Shown here: positions 1 to 12,170 of the stretch, one piece after another | Layout: every line of letters begins with the position of its first letter | Numbering within the stretch: the stretch's first letter is position 1 | Origin: Siphonodentalium dalli | Taxonomy: Eukaryota > Mollusca > Scaphopoda > Gadilida > Siphonodentaliidae | DNA length: 64,000 nt | Direction of reading: 5' to 3' | NCBI GenBank assembly: GCA_032622095.1 | Contig: CP136065.1 | Span: 66,333,031 to 66,397,030, forward strand | Made by a program: the position numbers and the translations under genes | Notes under the pieces: generated by a model | Told to the model about the DNA's origin: nothing | The model's input: only the letters and a program-made list of their open reading frames with translations | Databases searched by the model: none

Positions 1-1290
1 CGAAAATCCAAGTTGAGCTTTTTGAGTTACATTATTTTTTCCATATAATAAAAAAAATAAATATTTTTCACAATCATGAAACATAATTATACAAAAGGCA
101 CTCAATATTGTTCGATACACAGTTCTTGAACAAAAGACACCCATTCAAAGGGAAACTTCAAATAAATTTTGCAGATATGGATATGAAATAAAACACGGAG
201 CCAAAACAATGACGATTTTGAGGGCATACTGTTGTATTCGATGTCAGATTTCTTGGGCTTCTCAAAACATAGACGCGAGCTATCTATTTTAAAAACTGCA
301 CAGACACCACTCCATCGCTATAATAGGAATTAGCAAGTATGCGTATCATAAGTGGTCAAAACTTCTAAAAACATAACCCTACCCCCCCCCCAAAACTGGT
401 TATCAATGATCTGGTCGTATTTTGCTGTTCTATTTTGTCTAATCTAGTCATATGAATTACGCAGTTATTCCAGTTTATGTGAAATGTGAGTACGAGAACG
501 AATATAGTGACACGATCAGAATAATACAATCGCGGTCATAAATGGCCACAAACAACAAGCCAAGCCAAGATGAAAGCAACATACTGGATAACTACCTAGT
601 AGGTAAAATACGTATGAGTAATATACAAGTAATATACGTTCAGGTTCTGTTTAGTCGGGCCAAGTTAAATAATTCAGAAAAAATTGCCTTATTCTTCCGT
701 TTCTAACCATTGTATGAGACCTTGCTTTTCGCTGTATATCTCGCAAGATATTTTAGAGAGAATTCGTACATCCCCGATTAAATGTTTCTCTTATACTCTG
801 AAATAATTCTCCCTCACATATTTCGAGCTGTTGTCACTCTTATGCGATTAGCTATTAAATTTTGGTGGCCATTTTGAGAGGTACATTCTACTTATATGGT
901 TCACGACTAAGCATTGTTTGTATATACCTCAATGTATTATGAATTTGGAATTAATTGATCTACACATGACTGCATTCGCATATGGCCTGATGGAAATGCT
1001 TCAGAATTTGAACCACTCCGAAAAATCAAGATATCTCAGAAAGCTCAACTCTGATTTTAGGGGACTTTTGTGACGTTCATAAACATGAAACCCATTGCAA
1101 ATGGATTGACTATTTCCTTCATATTGGTCTATCACTATATACGAGTGGCCGATCACGATCGGCAGATGTTTAACCCATTTCTTGTCGGTAGTATTTTATT
1201 GCCATGATGGGAATCATAATCAAGAGTTTTGATGTTAAATTATATGTTATGATCTAAATTAGTATAGACAAATGTGCATAATAATCCAAA
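1..1290. other. AT-rich non-coding stretch, nothing recognised
   Basis: No open frame of note, no tandem structure and no terminal inverted repeats were found. The only small features are a homopolymer C run at 382-391 and a short palindrome around GATCACGATC near 1150. It is repeated at 50301-51589 as part of the large duplication. Confidence 0.6.
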
Positions 1291-2069
1291 CTAGAGGTGT
1301 GACTGTCCCAATGGGACTACGGATACCCCCCTGTTTTTAAAATACTAAGATGTTTCACATGTCAGTAAACATTTAGTTAAAATAATAAAATAACAGTTCC
1401 CATTGCAGGTGTACAACCATAACCCTAATCTTAAACCTATTGACCGAAAAATGTAGGAATAAAAGCTTGAACAAAATTATGTATGTTGCGAAAAACTTTC
1501 TAAGTCGAAAAAGGGGAATAACTCCACACAAAAAATGTCGGACAGACGTCATAATCAGAGGTGCACAGGTTCCCATGGTACTAAATATCAGTGCCAACAT
1601 TAAAAAACATTGACCGAAAAATGTAGGAATAAAAGCTCGGACAAAATTATGCATGTTGCAAAAAAAAATTCTAAGTCGAAAAAGGGGGATAACTCCACCA
1701 AAAAATGTCGGACAGACATCATAATCGCAGGTGCACAAGTTCCCATGGTACTAAATATCTGTGCCACGTTTTAAAAAAATTGACCGAAAAATGTAGGAAT
1801 AAAAGCTCAGACAAAAGTATACATGTTGCGAAAATTTTCTAAGTCGAAAAAGGGGGGATAACTCCACCAAAAATAGCCCGACAGACGTCGTAATCGCAGG
1901 TGCACAGGTTCCCATGGTGGTTGATGTCTGTGCCAAGTTTCACGGAAATTGATCAAAAACTCCGGACAAATTTGTGTCCACGGACGGACGACGGACGACA
2001 GACGACGGACGGACGGACGGACAAGCTGACTCCAGTATACCCCCCCTAACTTCGTTGCGGGGGGTATAA
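1291..2069 (+). mobile_element. HINE/pearl-like element, first unit of a head-to-tail dimer
   Basis: The 779-bp unit starts with a small palindrome (GTCCCAATGGGAC, near 1305). It then carries three tandem cores with an exact 170-bp period starting near 1441, 1611 and 1781. A (GGAC)n-type microsatellite follows at about 1978-2020, and a terminal hairpin at 2036-2068 has C-rich and G-rich arms closed by TATA steps. Tandem cores, tetranucleotide microsatellite and short 3' hairpin are the layout described for mollusc pearl elements and HINEs. There is no coding capacity, so it is non-autonomous. The minus-strand open frames across it only follow the repeat. Confidence 0.7.
2036..2068 (+). repeat. 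3' terminal hairpin of the HINE-like element
   Basis: TATACCCCCC and GGGGGGTATA form 10-bp arms around a 13-nt loop that reads TAACTTCGTTGC. The same hairpin ends the next unit near 2815-2852. In Helentron-type elements a short 3' hairpin marks the transposition terminus; that role is inferred here. Confidence 0.8.
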
Positions 2070-2852
2070 CTAGAGGTGTGACTGTCCCAATGGGACTACG
2101 GATACCCCCCTGTTTTTAAAATACTAAGATGTTTCACATGTCAGTAAACATTTAGTTAAAATAATAAAATAACAGTTCCCATTGTAGGTGTACAACCATA
2201 ACCCTAATCTTAAACCTATTGACCGAAAAATGTAGGAATAAAAGCTTGGACAAAATTATGTTTGTTGCGAAAAAAATTCTAAGTTGTAAAAGGGGAATAA
2301 CTCCACCAAAAAATGTCGGACAGACGTCATAATCGCAGGTGCACAGGTTCCCATGGTACTAAATATCAGTGCCAAGATTAAAAAACATTGACCGAAAAAT
2401 GTAGGAATAAAAGCTCGGACAAAATTATGAATGTTGCAAAAAAAGTTTCTAAATAAAAAAAGGGGGATAACTCCACCAAAAAATGTCGGACAGACGTCAT
2501 AATCGCAAGTGCACAAGTTCCCATGGTACTAAATATCTGTGCCACGTTTTAAAAAAAATTGACTGAAAAATGTAGGAATAAAAGCTCGGACAAAAGTATA
2601 CATGTTGTGAAAATTTTCTAAGTCGAAAAAGGGGGGATAACTCCACTAAAAAAAGTCCAACAGACGTCATAATCGCAGGTGCACAGGTTCCCATGGTGGT
2701 TGATGTCTGTGCCAAGTTTCACGGAAATTGATCAAAAAACAACTGAGAAAAACTCCGGACAAATTTGTGTCCACGGACGGACGGACGACGCCGACGGACA
2801 GACAAGCTGACTCAAGTATACCCCCCCCCTAACTTCGTTGCGGGGGGTATAA
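2070..2852 (+). mobile_element. HINE/pearl-like element, second unit of the dimer
   Basis: This unit begins immediately after the hairpin of the preceding one, with the same first bases (CTAGAGGTGTGACTG). Its three cores start near 2220, 2389 and 2560. The GGAC/ACGG microsatellite lies near 2773-2812, and a terminal hairpin with a longer C run follows. Divergence from unit one is several percent, so the dimer is much older than the 50-kb duplication. A direct head-to-tail joint with no spacer fits rolling-circle read-through or insertion at the 3' end of an existing copy. Confidence 0.7.
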
Positions 2853-3249
2853 TTATTGGAATTTATGGGTCAAAAGAGAAGGGTTAATATAACATCTAAA
2901 CTATAGAGCCTGTCACCACTATCATCGTGTAAGCAGTTCTATTTATGTTTTTGCAAATTGCCATGTGAGATATACAAATAATAGTTATTTAATAATGGCA
3001 TTGTTAAAAGGGGTTAAAACATCTATCTTGGCCCTGTTTGACCACTTTTGTAATAAAATCGCCAGCTTTTGTAGTAAAGTGAGGTCTCTGCATTTGTAAT
3101 AAAAATTGTCAGCTTTTGTAATAAAAAAATCTTGTCTCCACTGTTGTAATAACAAAATTACAGCTTTTGAAGTAAACCGACTCAGTTTTTATGGGCGAGG
3201 AATGATTTTCATGACAAAGTCACAATGATAACCCATAGCAGCTATCGCC

Positions 3250-3330
3250 ATTACGAGTGTGACGTGTACCAGGAGGCACTTAATGAGTCCAGTTCCGTGC
3301 CTAAGCATAAGAGAACACACATAGGTGATC
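3250..3330 (+). pseudogene. Degenerate C2H2 zinc finger in the left arm
   Basis: Read on the plus strand, the arm encodes a finger of the form Y-x-C-x2-Y-x12-HKRTH. The second zinc-binding Cys is replaced by Tyr, and the His-x3-His pair and the following IGD linker-like residues are kept. It is the inverted counterpart of the minus-strand finger at about 3735-3800. The spacing of 12 residues between the second Cys position and the first His is exactly that of the C2H2 family. Too short and too damaged to be a working gene. Confidence 0.55.
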
Positions 3331-3568
3331 AATCATATGAGTATAATTCATAATTTCATTTTTTTATTGCTCTGCCTGACAATCAACAATAAAATTATTT
3401 GTATTAATATATATCATTGAATAAATTTTGAAATGAGACTGAACATTTTGACACACGAACATTTTGACACACGAACATTTTGACTTGAAAGTTTGACATA
3501 GGCCTTTCCTCCAAAGATGAGGCCAACTAGACCAATTATTTCCCTTGGAACTGACACATCTGTCTTCA

Positions 3569-3883
<315 letters not shown>

Positions 3884-4276
3884 ACTCACTCATATGGGCA
3901 ATAGCCGCTATGGATTATCGGGTTGATTTTGTCATGAAAATTGTCCAGCGCCCATTAAAATTTATTGAGTCGATCTACTTCAAAAGCTGTAATTTTGTTA
4001 TCACAAAAGTTGAGACATGGTTTTTTTTACTACAACAGCTGGCGATTTATTTCAGAAGTGGTAAGTACTTCAAAAGGTGGGCACATTTCGGGTGCCCAGT
4101 GGACTCCCCTGGGCCACGGAAAGGAGGGAAAGTGCCCCCTTCATGCCCCCTTCTCCGGCACCCCTGATGGTAGATATATAAACTGGAATTGTTCCAAGGG
4201 CTTTGGTGGCTGATCATTAGAATAATTTGATCAAATGAAGGATTTGCATATTCAAAACAGGACATGACATCTAATT

Positions 4277-4423
4277 AAGAAATAAATACACGGTGTAGAG
4301 GTGTGTATGGTCAAGTTGTACCACAAAAAACTGATTGTAGGACGACGCCTAGCGGAGTCCTACAATCAGTTTTTTGTGGTACAACTTGACCATACACACC
4401 TCTACACCGTGTATTTATTTCTT
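4277..4423. repeat. Perfect hairpin, 67-bp arms with 13-nt loop
   Basis: 4277-4343 is the exact reverse complement of 4357-4423. The arm sequence resembles the left end of the related element near 7930-7980, where only one arm is present. The palindrome therefore looks like an inverted duplication of the element end. It abuts the TIR of the element at 4414-5321. Second copy at 54576-54722. Confidence 0.9.
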
Positions 4424-5321
4424 TTGTAATACGACTGAAAGTTTATGGTCACAATTCGACTGAATAGTCAACGAAATACTGCGCTTTTTCGGTCTCAGGT
4501 GAGAAAACATTTCGTGGTGTAATTCGTATTGGGCGTACTCGATTTATTTGCATGGAATACTCCGGTAATCTTGTCTTGTTATGAAATTCCCCCATTGACT
4601 TTTCGAGGCACCTCTTCTAGAAAATAATCGTTGTGATTGGCTAAAAAACGATGTGTTTTCAGCGGCGCCCGTGCCTTTCATTTAAATTGTACAGGAAATA
4701 CGAATTGCGGTCATTTCTGTGTTGAACGTTGTTGGGACAACATGGATATGATCATCGACTATGGACCATTTTCCTTACACAAAGCGATCTAAATGATCTT
4801 ATCCCCCTTCTGTACTGGTGAACAAACGCTTTCATTTTCAACTTGATTCCGAAATATCGAATCGACGAATATGATCGAGATTCGAATCGACGAATTTTTT
4901 CATGCACAGCCCGGCCCCATGGATTTATTTTGTCATTTAATATACTTATTAAGTAACTTTCTTTGGTCGTAACATATATCAATATACCATAACATCATTT
5001 GGACCATATTCATTGGCAACCAAACTGGTTTCAAGCGACAAATCGCTAGAAAATTCGCAAGATTGTCAAGATGTAGCAAAATTCAAAGGGTTGCGGGTGC
5101 GGGTGTACTCCGTTGATGCCCCGTTTGCGCGGAGTTAGAAAAGACGGGAAAAGTCGCGTGCGTCGATCTGAATAAACCGATTTTTTTCGTGGTACAATTG
5201 GAAAAAGTAGAATTGTACCACAAAACTGGAACGAGATAGCCATGGTAACTCGGGCCACTGGCCAATCAGGACATGGCTTTTAAGCATAGTTAGGCAGGGT
5301 CGTATTACAATACTAAATAAA
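4414..5321. mobile_element. Non-autonomous DNA transposon with TTGTAATACGAC termini
   Basis: The left end (4414-4435) and right end (5299-5321) are inverted matches centred on TTGTAATACGAC / GTCGTATTACAA, extended by TTTATTT. The interior has no transposase-like frame. A second, interrupted copy lies at 7957-12333 with clear similarity at both ends. A small internal inverted repeat around TGGTACAATT / AATTGTACCA occurs near 5190-5222. The superfamily is not determined; no convincing target duplication was seen. Confidence 0.6.
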
Positions 5322-5324
5322 CCA

Positions 5325-5481
5325 CTTCTGAATTAATGATATGTGTTACTGGGAAGAGTTCATAATTTTGAAAACTAATCAATCAATCAATAAGATGATG
5401 AATATTTGAGTTATTGAATCGGAAACATACAAGTGTCTATGTGATGGATGGAAAGTGTTAATAATAAGGTGTTTTATAGTG
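5325..5481 (+). repeat. Diverged HINE-like core
   Basis: It contains TTGAGTTATTGAATCGG and GGATGGAAAGTGTTAATAAT. These recur in diverged form at about 7030-7085, so this is the left part of a core array split by the MITE at 5482-5995 and later material. Confidence 0.45.
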
Positions 5482-5995
5482 TTTAAAGGCACAGGCGGCG
5501 TTCATTGCAGAAATATTTATATTTGTTCAAATCAACAGAAGGAACACCAAAATATATACAGTTCCGCTCATATGCCAAACATAATAAGCGCATAAACAGT
5601 GTATTGTCGTCAAAATGTACGATGGTGTATGTAAAGAAGAGCCTGCTCGTGTTACAGAAATTGTGCTTCTGTTTACACAACACAGCGCAATTATATTGGT
5701 TAATCACACAAAAATGATATAAACGCTCTTTATTATTTCTATACCAGGAAAACATTAACAAATAACACTCTTTATGTTTACCATATCTGGATCTAAACAA
5801 AAGCCAGGTAACGTAACGTTTTTTGCTTTTGTTTACATAACAAAGGGGGAAAATTTACAATAACACACTGTTTATGCCATATTTCTGATTGGCATACAAG
5901 GTCTGTCTATATCTTACTATTCTGTTTATGGCGGTTTTTGACGGAGGTGAATATTTTAACAGCATACCCACTGCCAGCACCGCCCGTATCTTTAA
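5482..5995. mobile_element. 514-bp MITE with TTTAAAGGCAC ends
   Basis: Left terminus TTTAAAGGCACAGGCGGCG pairs with the right terminus CACCGCCCGTATCTTTAA. A closely similar full copy lies at 12832-13354, and an inverted partial copy at about 32785-32935. There is no coding content. TTAA at both ends could be a target duplication, which would fit piggyBac-type insertion, but this is unproven. Confidence 0.65.
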
Positions 5996-6394
5996 TGATG
6001 AACCTGTTTAAAAGTAGAATGGTTAATTTAACATGTTCTGCCCTGTTGAATCAATAGTCATGTTTGAGACATGTAGATTATTCACATTTGTTAGTAGACA
6101 ATATTTTTAATTATTGCTAGCATATAGTCTATGTAATGGTTGGCCTTGATAAACCTAGGTCAGATATGACAATGATCAGATTGAAAATAACTGAGTACTT
6201 ACACCAGATAACAAAGGTCTATGAAATTTTTGGGAAGGGTTAATTATTCAACCAATCATTACCAACAAGAACATTGCTAGGGCATGGCAAAATATGCCCT
6301 TTAGCCATTTTGAATTGTACTACCAAAAATAAAATAACATTTTGAGCTTACATTTGAAGAATATCTGATATACTCCTAATTTCAATGCCAAATT

Positions 6395-6930
6395 GCGGTC
6401 AAATTCCAAGTCGAAAAAGGGCCGTAACTCATGTAAAAATAATTGGACGGAACCCATATTTGAACTTGGCCTGTATCGTTAGCTGGGACATACACATATC
6501 AACTTTGGTTCAGATCAAATAATCCAAACTGGAGTTATCGGTAGGAAACCAAAAATGTTAACAGATGGTCAAATTCTAAGTCGAAAAGGACTGCAACTCA
6601 TGTAAAAATAATTGGACGGAACCGATAATCGAACTTGGCCTGTATCTTTAGCTGGGAAATACACATACCAACTTTGGTTCAGCTCAAAAAATCCAAACTG
6701 GAGATGTCGGTCGGAAACCAAAAATGTTAACAGATGGTCAAATTCTAAGTAAAAAAAGGGCTGTAACTCATTTAAAAATAATTGGACGGAATCCATATTC
6801 GACCTTGGCCTGTATCTTCAGCTGGGAAATACAGATAGCAACTTTGGTTCAGATAAAATAATCCAAAATGAAGTTATCGATCGAAAAACCAAAAATGATG
6901 ACTGATGGACGGATGGCCATAACTATTAAT
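6395..6930 (+). repeat. HINE-like array, three ~170-bp cores
   Basis: The motif CTAAGTCGAAAAAGGGCC-like recurs at 6406, 6576 and 6745 (periods 170 and 169). Between copies, similar text includes AATTGGACGGAA and CCAAACTGGAGTTATCGG. A short GATGGACGGATGG tail follows near 6900. The same core type returns at 28440-28930 and 30860-31020. Confidence 0.65.
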
Positions 6931-6949
6931 ACAATTTTTTTTCAAAAGG

Positions 6950-7276
6950 TCGTATAAAAACTAGACAGGTGAGGGGAGTGTCATCATAAACCTGCACATA
7001 AAATATGAACATGATCAGATAAAAAAAACTTGAGTTATAGCATCCGATAAAACATGTCTATTGGTGGATGGAAAGTTTTAATTATTCCCAAACCCGATCA
7101 ACACCAAAAACTATACAGGTGAGCAGTGATTGCGAATAAAATATTAAATCAATTCGATAAAAAATACTTGAGTTATCAGTCAGATAGAAAGTGTCTACAG
7201 AGTGACAGACGAATGACGGATGGTTGATCCTGATGTCAGCATTATGTGTACCATACATGTTATGGGTACACATAAA
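6950..7276 (+). mobile_element. HINE-like element 3' part with terminal hairpin
   Basis: Cores carrying ACTTGAGTTAT occur near 7027 and 7163. They are followed by a GACAGACGAATGACGGATGG tail and then a hairpin at about 7242-7276 (TATGTGTACC / GGGTACACATA arms). A degenerate relative of this tail is at 20410-20480. It probably belongs with the core at 5325-5481. Confidence 0.5.
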
Positions 7277-7330
7277 AATCTTTTCAGATTTCAAATCTTG
7301 CTATTTTCCATGCCCAACAAGAGCTAGTTC

Positions 7331-7932
7331 AAGTTTCCGTAAACGTAAACCAGTTATTGAAATCAGTTGGGATAATGCTGTTTCATGTTGAAGTCCCATG
7401 CAGATATCTTTCTATATCGGGGTTTAGCGTTGTTAACCAGCTCATATAAAACCCCCAAACAACTGTAATAAAATATAACAATGACAGAAAACCGTTTTTT
7501 TTCCCATAAAAATTATTATATTTGTTCTGAACTCCACAAGAGTTGCCAACTGAAAGTAGTAATGTATTAATGCAAAAATATTTTTTTTATCACACTGTTT
7601 ACATAAATACAAACTCATTTGACCTCACAAATTGACATTGTGAATTAAATGTAAATACACAGAGGTTAGTGGTAATTATATTACATATAATATTCTATGT
7701 GCAATTTAAAAGGAAAGTTAGATTATCATATATCATTATGACCACAATGTCACCCGTTTCGATGTATATAGCATCAAGTAATGATTTGTAGGCCAATGTC
7801 AATTAAAACTGACAAAAATTACCGCCACTGGATCTGGGTGTAAAATCTTATATAGAAAGATATATACACAGGTTTTCGACGTAAAACAGCATTATCCCAA
7901 CCGATTTAATTAGCTGGTTTTTCTACGGAAAT
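7331..7932. mobile_element. Foldback MITE with ~90-bp imperfect terminal inverted repeats
   Basis: 7331-7425 and about 7845-7932 are inverted matches. The best blocks are GGATAATGCTGTTT / AAAACAGCATTATCC and the AGTTTCCGTAAACG-like outer end. The 420-base interior is AT-rich and has no gene. Second copy near 57630-58231. Confidence 0.6.
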
Positions 7933-8344
7933 CGCCCCCATACCTACACAACAAATTAATTATTCCTTTTGTGATACGACTGAATGTTTGGGGCGAAATT
8001 TCAACTGAATAGTCTGAAATACTGCAGGGAATGTCATAGATAGTCTCAGGTGAGAAAACATTTTGTGGTGTATTTCGCATTTGGCGCACTCAATTTGTTT
8101 GCATGGAGTACTCAGGTAACTTGCATTGCATAAATATTTGGCCAAAATTAATGTGTTTTCAGCAGTGTCCGTGTCTTTCATCTCAATTGAAAAGGAATTC
8201 ACAATTTCTGTGTTGAACATTGGAACAACATGACTATGATCACCCATTATAAACCGTTTCCATTAAAATTATTTACCTAAATGATATAGTTACTATACTT
8301 TCATCTTATTCGCCCACTTGGGTTGGGAGCTGAATAAACTCACA

Positions 8345-8500
8345 GGCTTTAAAGGTACTCAATTTGATCAGACGGTCCCCATAATCATTAAGTGCCAACA
8401 AAAACAATATTTCTTCCTCCGACTGGAATGAAATATTTGTTTACCCCCGAAGCCAAAGAAATAGTAATTTGGGAGTGTTAATTTGGATTATCATCTCAAA
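8345..8500 (+). repeat. Dispersed repeat, copies on both strands
   Basis: The segment around TACTCAATTTGATCAGACGG and TTTACCCCCGAAGCC recurs at about 31035-31170 (plus) and about 34300-34790 (minus). No RNA polymerase III boxes were recognised, so a SINE origin is only a possibility. Confidence 0.5.
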
Positions 8501-8559
8501 TGTTTTTAATTTGATTCCGAAATACCAAAGACAAATGGCGACTGAGATGAATGCGGAGG

Positions 8560-9582
8560 GTGGACAATTAGATTTGTTTTATTATTGAATACACTTAGTT
8601 TTATTATTTTTTATTTTATTTATTTGTTTTATTATTGAGTACACAAAAATAGTTTGTTTCTCAGGGATTGCCGCTTCACCAAAATGTTTTCGCCTCGAAC
8701 ATATTTATGACCTTCCATAAATAAATAAATATATAAATACCACCCATCCCCCCGATTCATTGGAAGCAAGACTGAACCTAAAAAGTTCTCACAAACAATG
8801 TGCAAATCTATCCAGTTAGACGGCCAATACATTCGTGGTATTCGCTGGGCTGAAGGCAGATAATTTGGGCAAAGTTTCTGTCGCAAAATGGATGGCGGTG
8901 TTTTTTAGTTGTGATATGTAAATATTTTATGATATGGACACAATATCGGTCGATGACCATAACACAGTCCAACAAAATAGAAAATTAATTCATGTCAGAG
9001 GAACCAAATCCTGAAAAACGTGAGGGCATAAAAAACTGGCCGATTTCAAATTCTCTGGACTCAATCATTCTCTATCTCATGTTTTGAAAATCTTCAAACG
9101 TGGTGCCAAGTGTTTGGACTACAACTGCTGCCCAAGAGAAACACCAATGTCCTATTTGTTTGAAAATAAATCATAATTTGACAAATGATTGTTTTTTATT
9201 TATACTAATCCATGTAAATTCTATCTATGAGAGGTCACCGTCAAGTGACCAATTTTGAATGGGGATTTCCTTGCAAATATCCTGATCAAATGAGGCAGCT
9301 AAGGCAGGTATCGGTATATCATTGTAAGTCATGAACTTGACTGGTGGTTTGTTTAGGTAAATGATTAAATCTTGCTATAAATTTGTTTTTTAGAATTGTT
9401 CTCTGGAGTTGAAACAATTTATCTACTTCTGAAAAATCTCAACAAATAGGTAGATCTACAAACATGCCAACAAAGCATCACATATGTATTAAATAGTACA
9501 CTATTGATTGTTTTCAATATTATATCAGTGTCACCCAGAACCACTGGCACTTGCCAATTTAACTTTGTTGATACGCATGGAA
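8560..9582. other. AT-rich non-coding stretch
   Basis: No gene or structured repeat was seen, apart from an A/T-rich ATTTTATTTATTTG tract near 8600-8640. It sits inside the expanded TIR element and has no counterpart in the shorter copy at 4.4-5.3 kb, so it is probably inserted DNA. Confidence 0.45.
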
Positions 9583-10454
9583 TAGCGCTGGGTGGTTTTT
9601 AAGCATAAAAATCCCGCGGTATTAAATCTTGAAACCACACCACAGTATACGGTATTACCGATTATTTCAACTAATCTCTTAAAACCCCCGCTGAGTAGTG
9701 ATCGTTTGGTACACAAGTCAACTGTTTTTTGGAGGAAATCGAATAGCTTACAATAAATGAGGAAACACACACATCCAAATCTCCGTTTAAAACAATTATG
9801 GATTAACAAACAGTGGCAATGTATCATTTGTTTGCATGCATTCATGACAAGGTATGCCGATCTCAAATACAGGTAATAATTGTGAGTTATGGAAGCATCA
9901 TTCAGTGGATACATCCAAGAGCTTTGAAATAAAGCCAGCTAACTCGCACGGGTGTGAATATGTATGTTTTTTATTAAATGCCAAGAAATAAAGTGTATTA
10001 CTTTCAAGGTATTTAACTTGTAGACTGTTATTCACTTCCGGTTGAATTATTATAAATGATACATATAAATCCACGTTTATGAACATGATCAATCATTCCC
10101 ACTCGATAATATGCACCCAGGGAAATAATTAGCAATGATGCAATCATAACTTGCAATATAATATTGGGCTGGATTTTGTCCCCGGTAGCAATGGAATGCA
10201 TTTTTTGGCAAATGTCATCAAGAAAGAAGTGAAGAATGAACAGTTTCTTTCAACTGAAAGATAACTATGGTGAAGAGAAACCAAGTAGTTTCTTTGTATT
10301 CCAATAAAGGTAAACCACAATGTACCCGGTAACAGGCTGGTATGACCTGTAACCACGATAATACCGTCTTCCAAGGTTTACCGATTATGGAAAAAAATTA
10401 CGGTAACGGTATTAAAAATCATACCGATTATAATCGGTATACCGCCCAGCACTA
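9583..10454. mobile_element. 872-bp element with TAGYGCTGGGYGGT terminal repeats
   Basis: 9583-9596 (TAGCGCTGGGTGGT) pairs with 10441-10454 (ACCGCCCAGCACTA). Just inside each end are runs of CGGTAT / ATACCG motifs (9610-9660 and 10365-10440), including a GATTATAATC palindrome. No transposase frame was found. A lone similar end occurs near 19207-19220 (CTGCCCAGCACTAAC). Confidence 0.6.
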
Positions 10455-11049
10455 GCATGGAAATCCACATTCAATATTCACTCGACACCCTCCTTTAAAG
10501 TTAAATACTATGTAGTACATGTAGGGCAGGGTAAACAAAGGTTTCTAAACCTGAACTGAGGACTAAAACCTTGATTAATCAGGGTACCATGCAGGTGGGT
10601 AATAGAACCAGATACTAGGAACTGCACATATACAAGACTTGTGCTCCGATCCCCTGTGCACCCACAACATTATCCATATATTCTGTGTAATGTTAAATAT
10701 TCCATGTATATGTGGGTCACAATAAATATGTTCAAACAAGACTTGAATAAATATTTTATATATAAATACCTGCCTCCTCCCAAAATATATTTTCAAATAA
10801 ATAATACATGTATATACAAATAACTGCCTCCCTCGTCATTTTGAATAAACCATTCCATGAGAAACGACCTATTAATTTTATATGGCCTTATTAAGTAACT
10901 TCCTTTGGTCGTAGCATATATCAAATACCATGCATAACATCATCTGCACCATATACGTTTGCATTCATAGCTTCGTTCAAACGATGAATCATTAGAAAAT
11001 GGGTTACCGGTGTACTCCATTGGTGCATCGTATGCACAGAGTTAGAAAA

Positions 11050-12170
11050 TGAAAGTGTCAATGACACTGTAGCTCAACTTGGAAAGGGAATAATTTAATG
11101 TATTACACTCAATGGAGCGATTAGGAATGCAGAAAGTTGAAATGTCTAAGTAATACTAGATTATCAACATGAAGAGATATATAATTATATAACAGTAAAA
11201 TCCAAGATGGTTGCTGGCGGCTATGTTTTCCAATAAAATTCAAAAACATTTGATAGCTTCCATCTAGTAAGATCAATATCAAGATTAATATGAAGTCTGG
11301 AGATGATCGGATGAGGGAAGTGGACTGTATAGGGTGTGCCAAAGGATTTAGAGTAAAATCCAAGATGGCTGACAGTGGACACGTTTTAAGGCCAAATGAC
11401 CCTAAAATGACTCGTTTCCTATCTATGTCCCAATGTCAACAGCCATGACAAATTTCATAATGATCTGACCAAAGGTACGACCTGTAGCCTGTGTGAAATG
11501 ATTTAGTCATGCAAAGAGTAAAATCCAAGATGGCTGCCAGTGGCCATGTTTTCTGGCCGAACGACCCCAAAATTACTCGTTCCCATCTACATGTCAATAT
11601 TAACATCCATGACAAATTTCATGATGATCAGATGAAAATTACCACCTGTAGCCCGAGCTAATGGATTGAATTTTGAAATCCAAGATGGCTGCTGGCGGCC
11701 ATGTTTTTCGGCCAAATGACCCCAAAATGACTCGTTCCCATCTACATGTCATTGTTAACATCCATGACAAATTTGATGATGATCCGACCAAAGCTACGAC
11801 CTGTAGCCCGTGCCAAAGGATTTAGTCATGCAAAGAGTAAAATCCAAGATGGTTGCCGGTGGCCATGTCAATATTAACATCCATGACAAATTTCATGATG
11901 ATCAGATGAACAGTACAACCTGTAGCCCGTGCTAATGGATTGAATTTTGAAATCCAAGATGGACGCTGGCACCCATGTTTTTTTTCCGAATGACCCAAAA
12001 TGAATCATTCCGGTCTAAATGTTGATGTCAACAGCTATGACAAATTTCATAATGATCGGACCAAAGGTACGACCTGTAGCCTGTATTGTTGACGAATCAC
12101 GCACACATGGACGACGGACGACAAAGCCATGGCAATAGCTCAAACTTTACAAAGTAAAGTTGAGCTAAAA
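11050..12170 (+). mobile_element. HINE/pearl-like element, second family, with identifiable empty site
   Basis: It starts with the palindrome AGTGTCAATGACACT, then TAGCTCAACTT. Six cores of about 160 bp follow, each beginning ATCCAAGATGG (near 11200, 11357, 11522, 11680, 11841 and 11952; the fifth is short). A GGACGACGGACGAC tract near 12109 and a terminal hairpin at 12136-12167 complete it. The interrupted host sequence is intact at 5137-5151 (GTTAGAAAAGACGGG), which fixes both boundaries to within the shared A run. Confidence 0.75.
12136..12167 (+). repeat. Terminal hairpin ending in GAGCTA
   Basis: TAGCTCA-A-ACTTTAC pairs with GTAAAGTTGAGCTA around AAA. The same TAGCTC...GAGCTAAAAA ending closes the element at 49040-49400, although its cores differ. 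Confidence 0.75.

Noticed and set aside
1373-2715. Minus-strand frames of 60-121 codons with repeated TCAP/FGGVIPLFRLR peptides, as if a repeat protein
   Set aside because: The 170-bp cores are not a multiple of three. The frames change between units and contain the GGAC tract and stops at different places, so the similarity is that of the DNA repeat.
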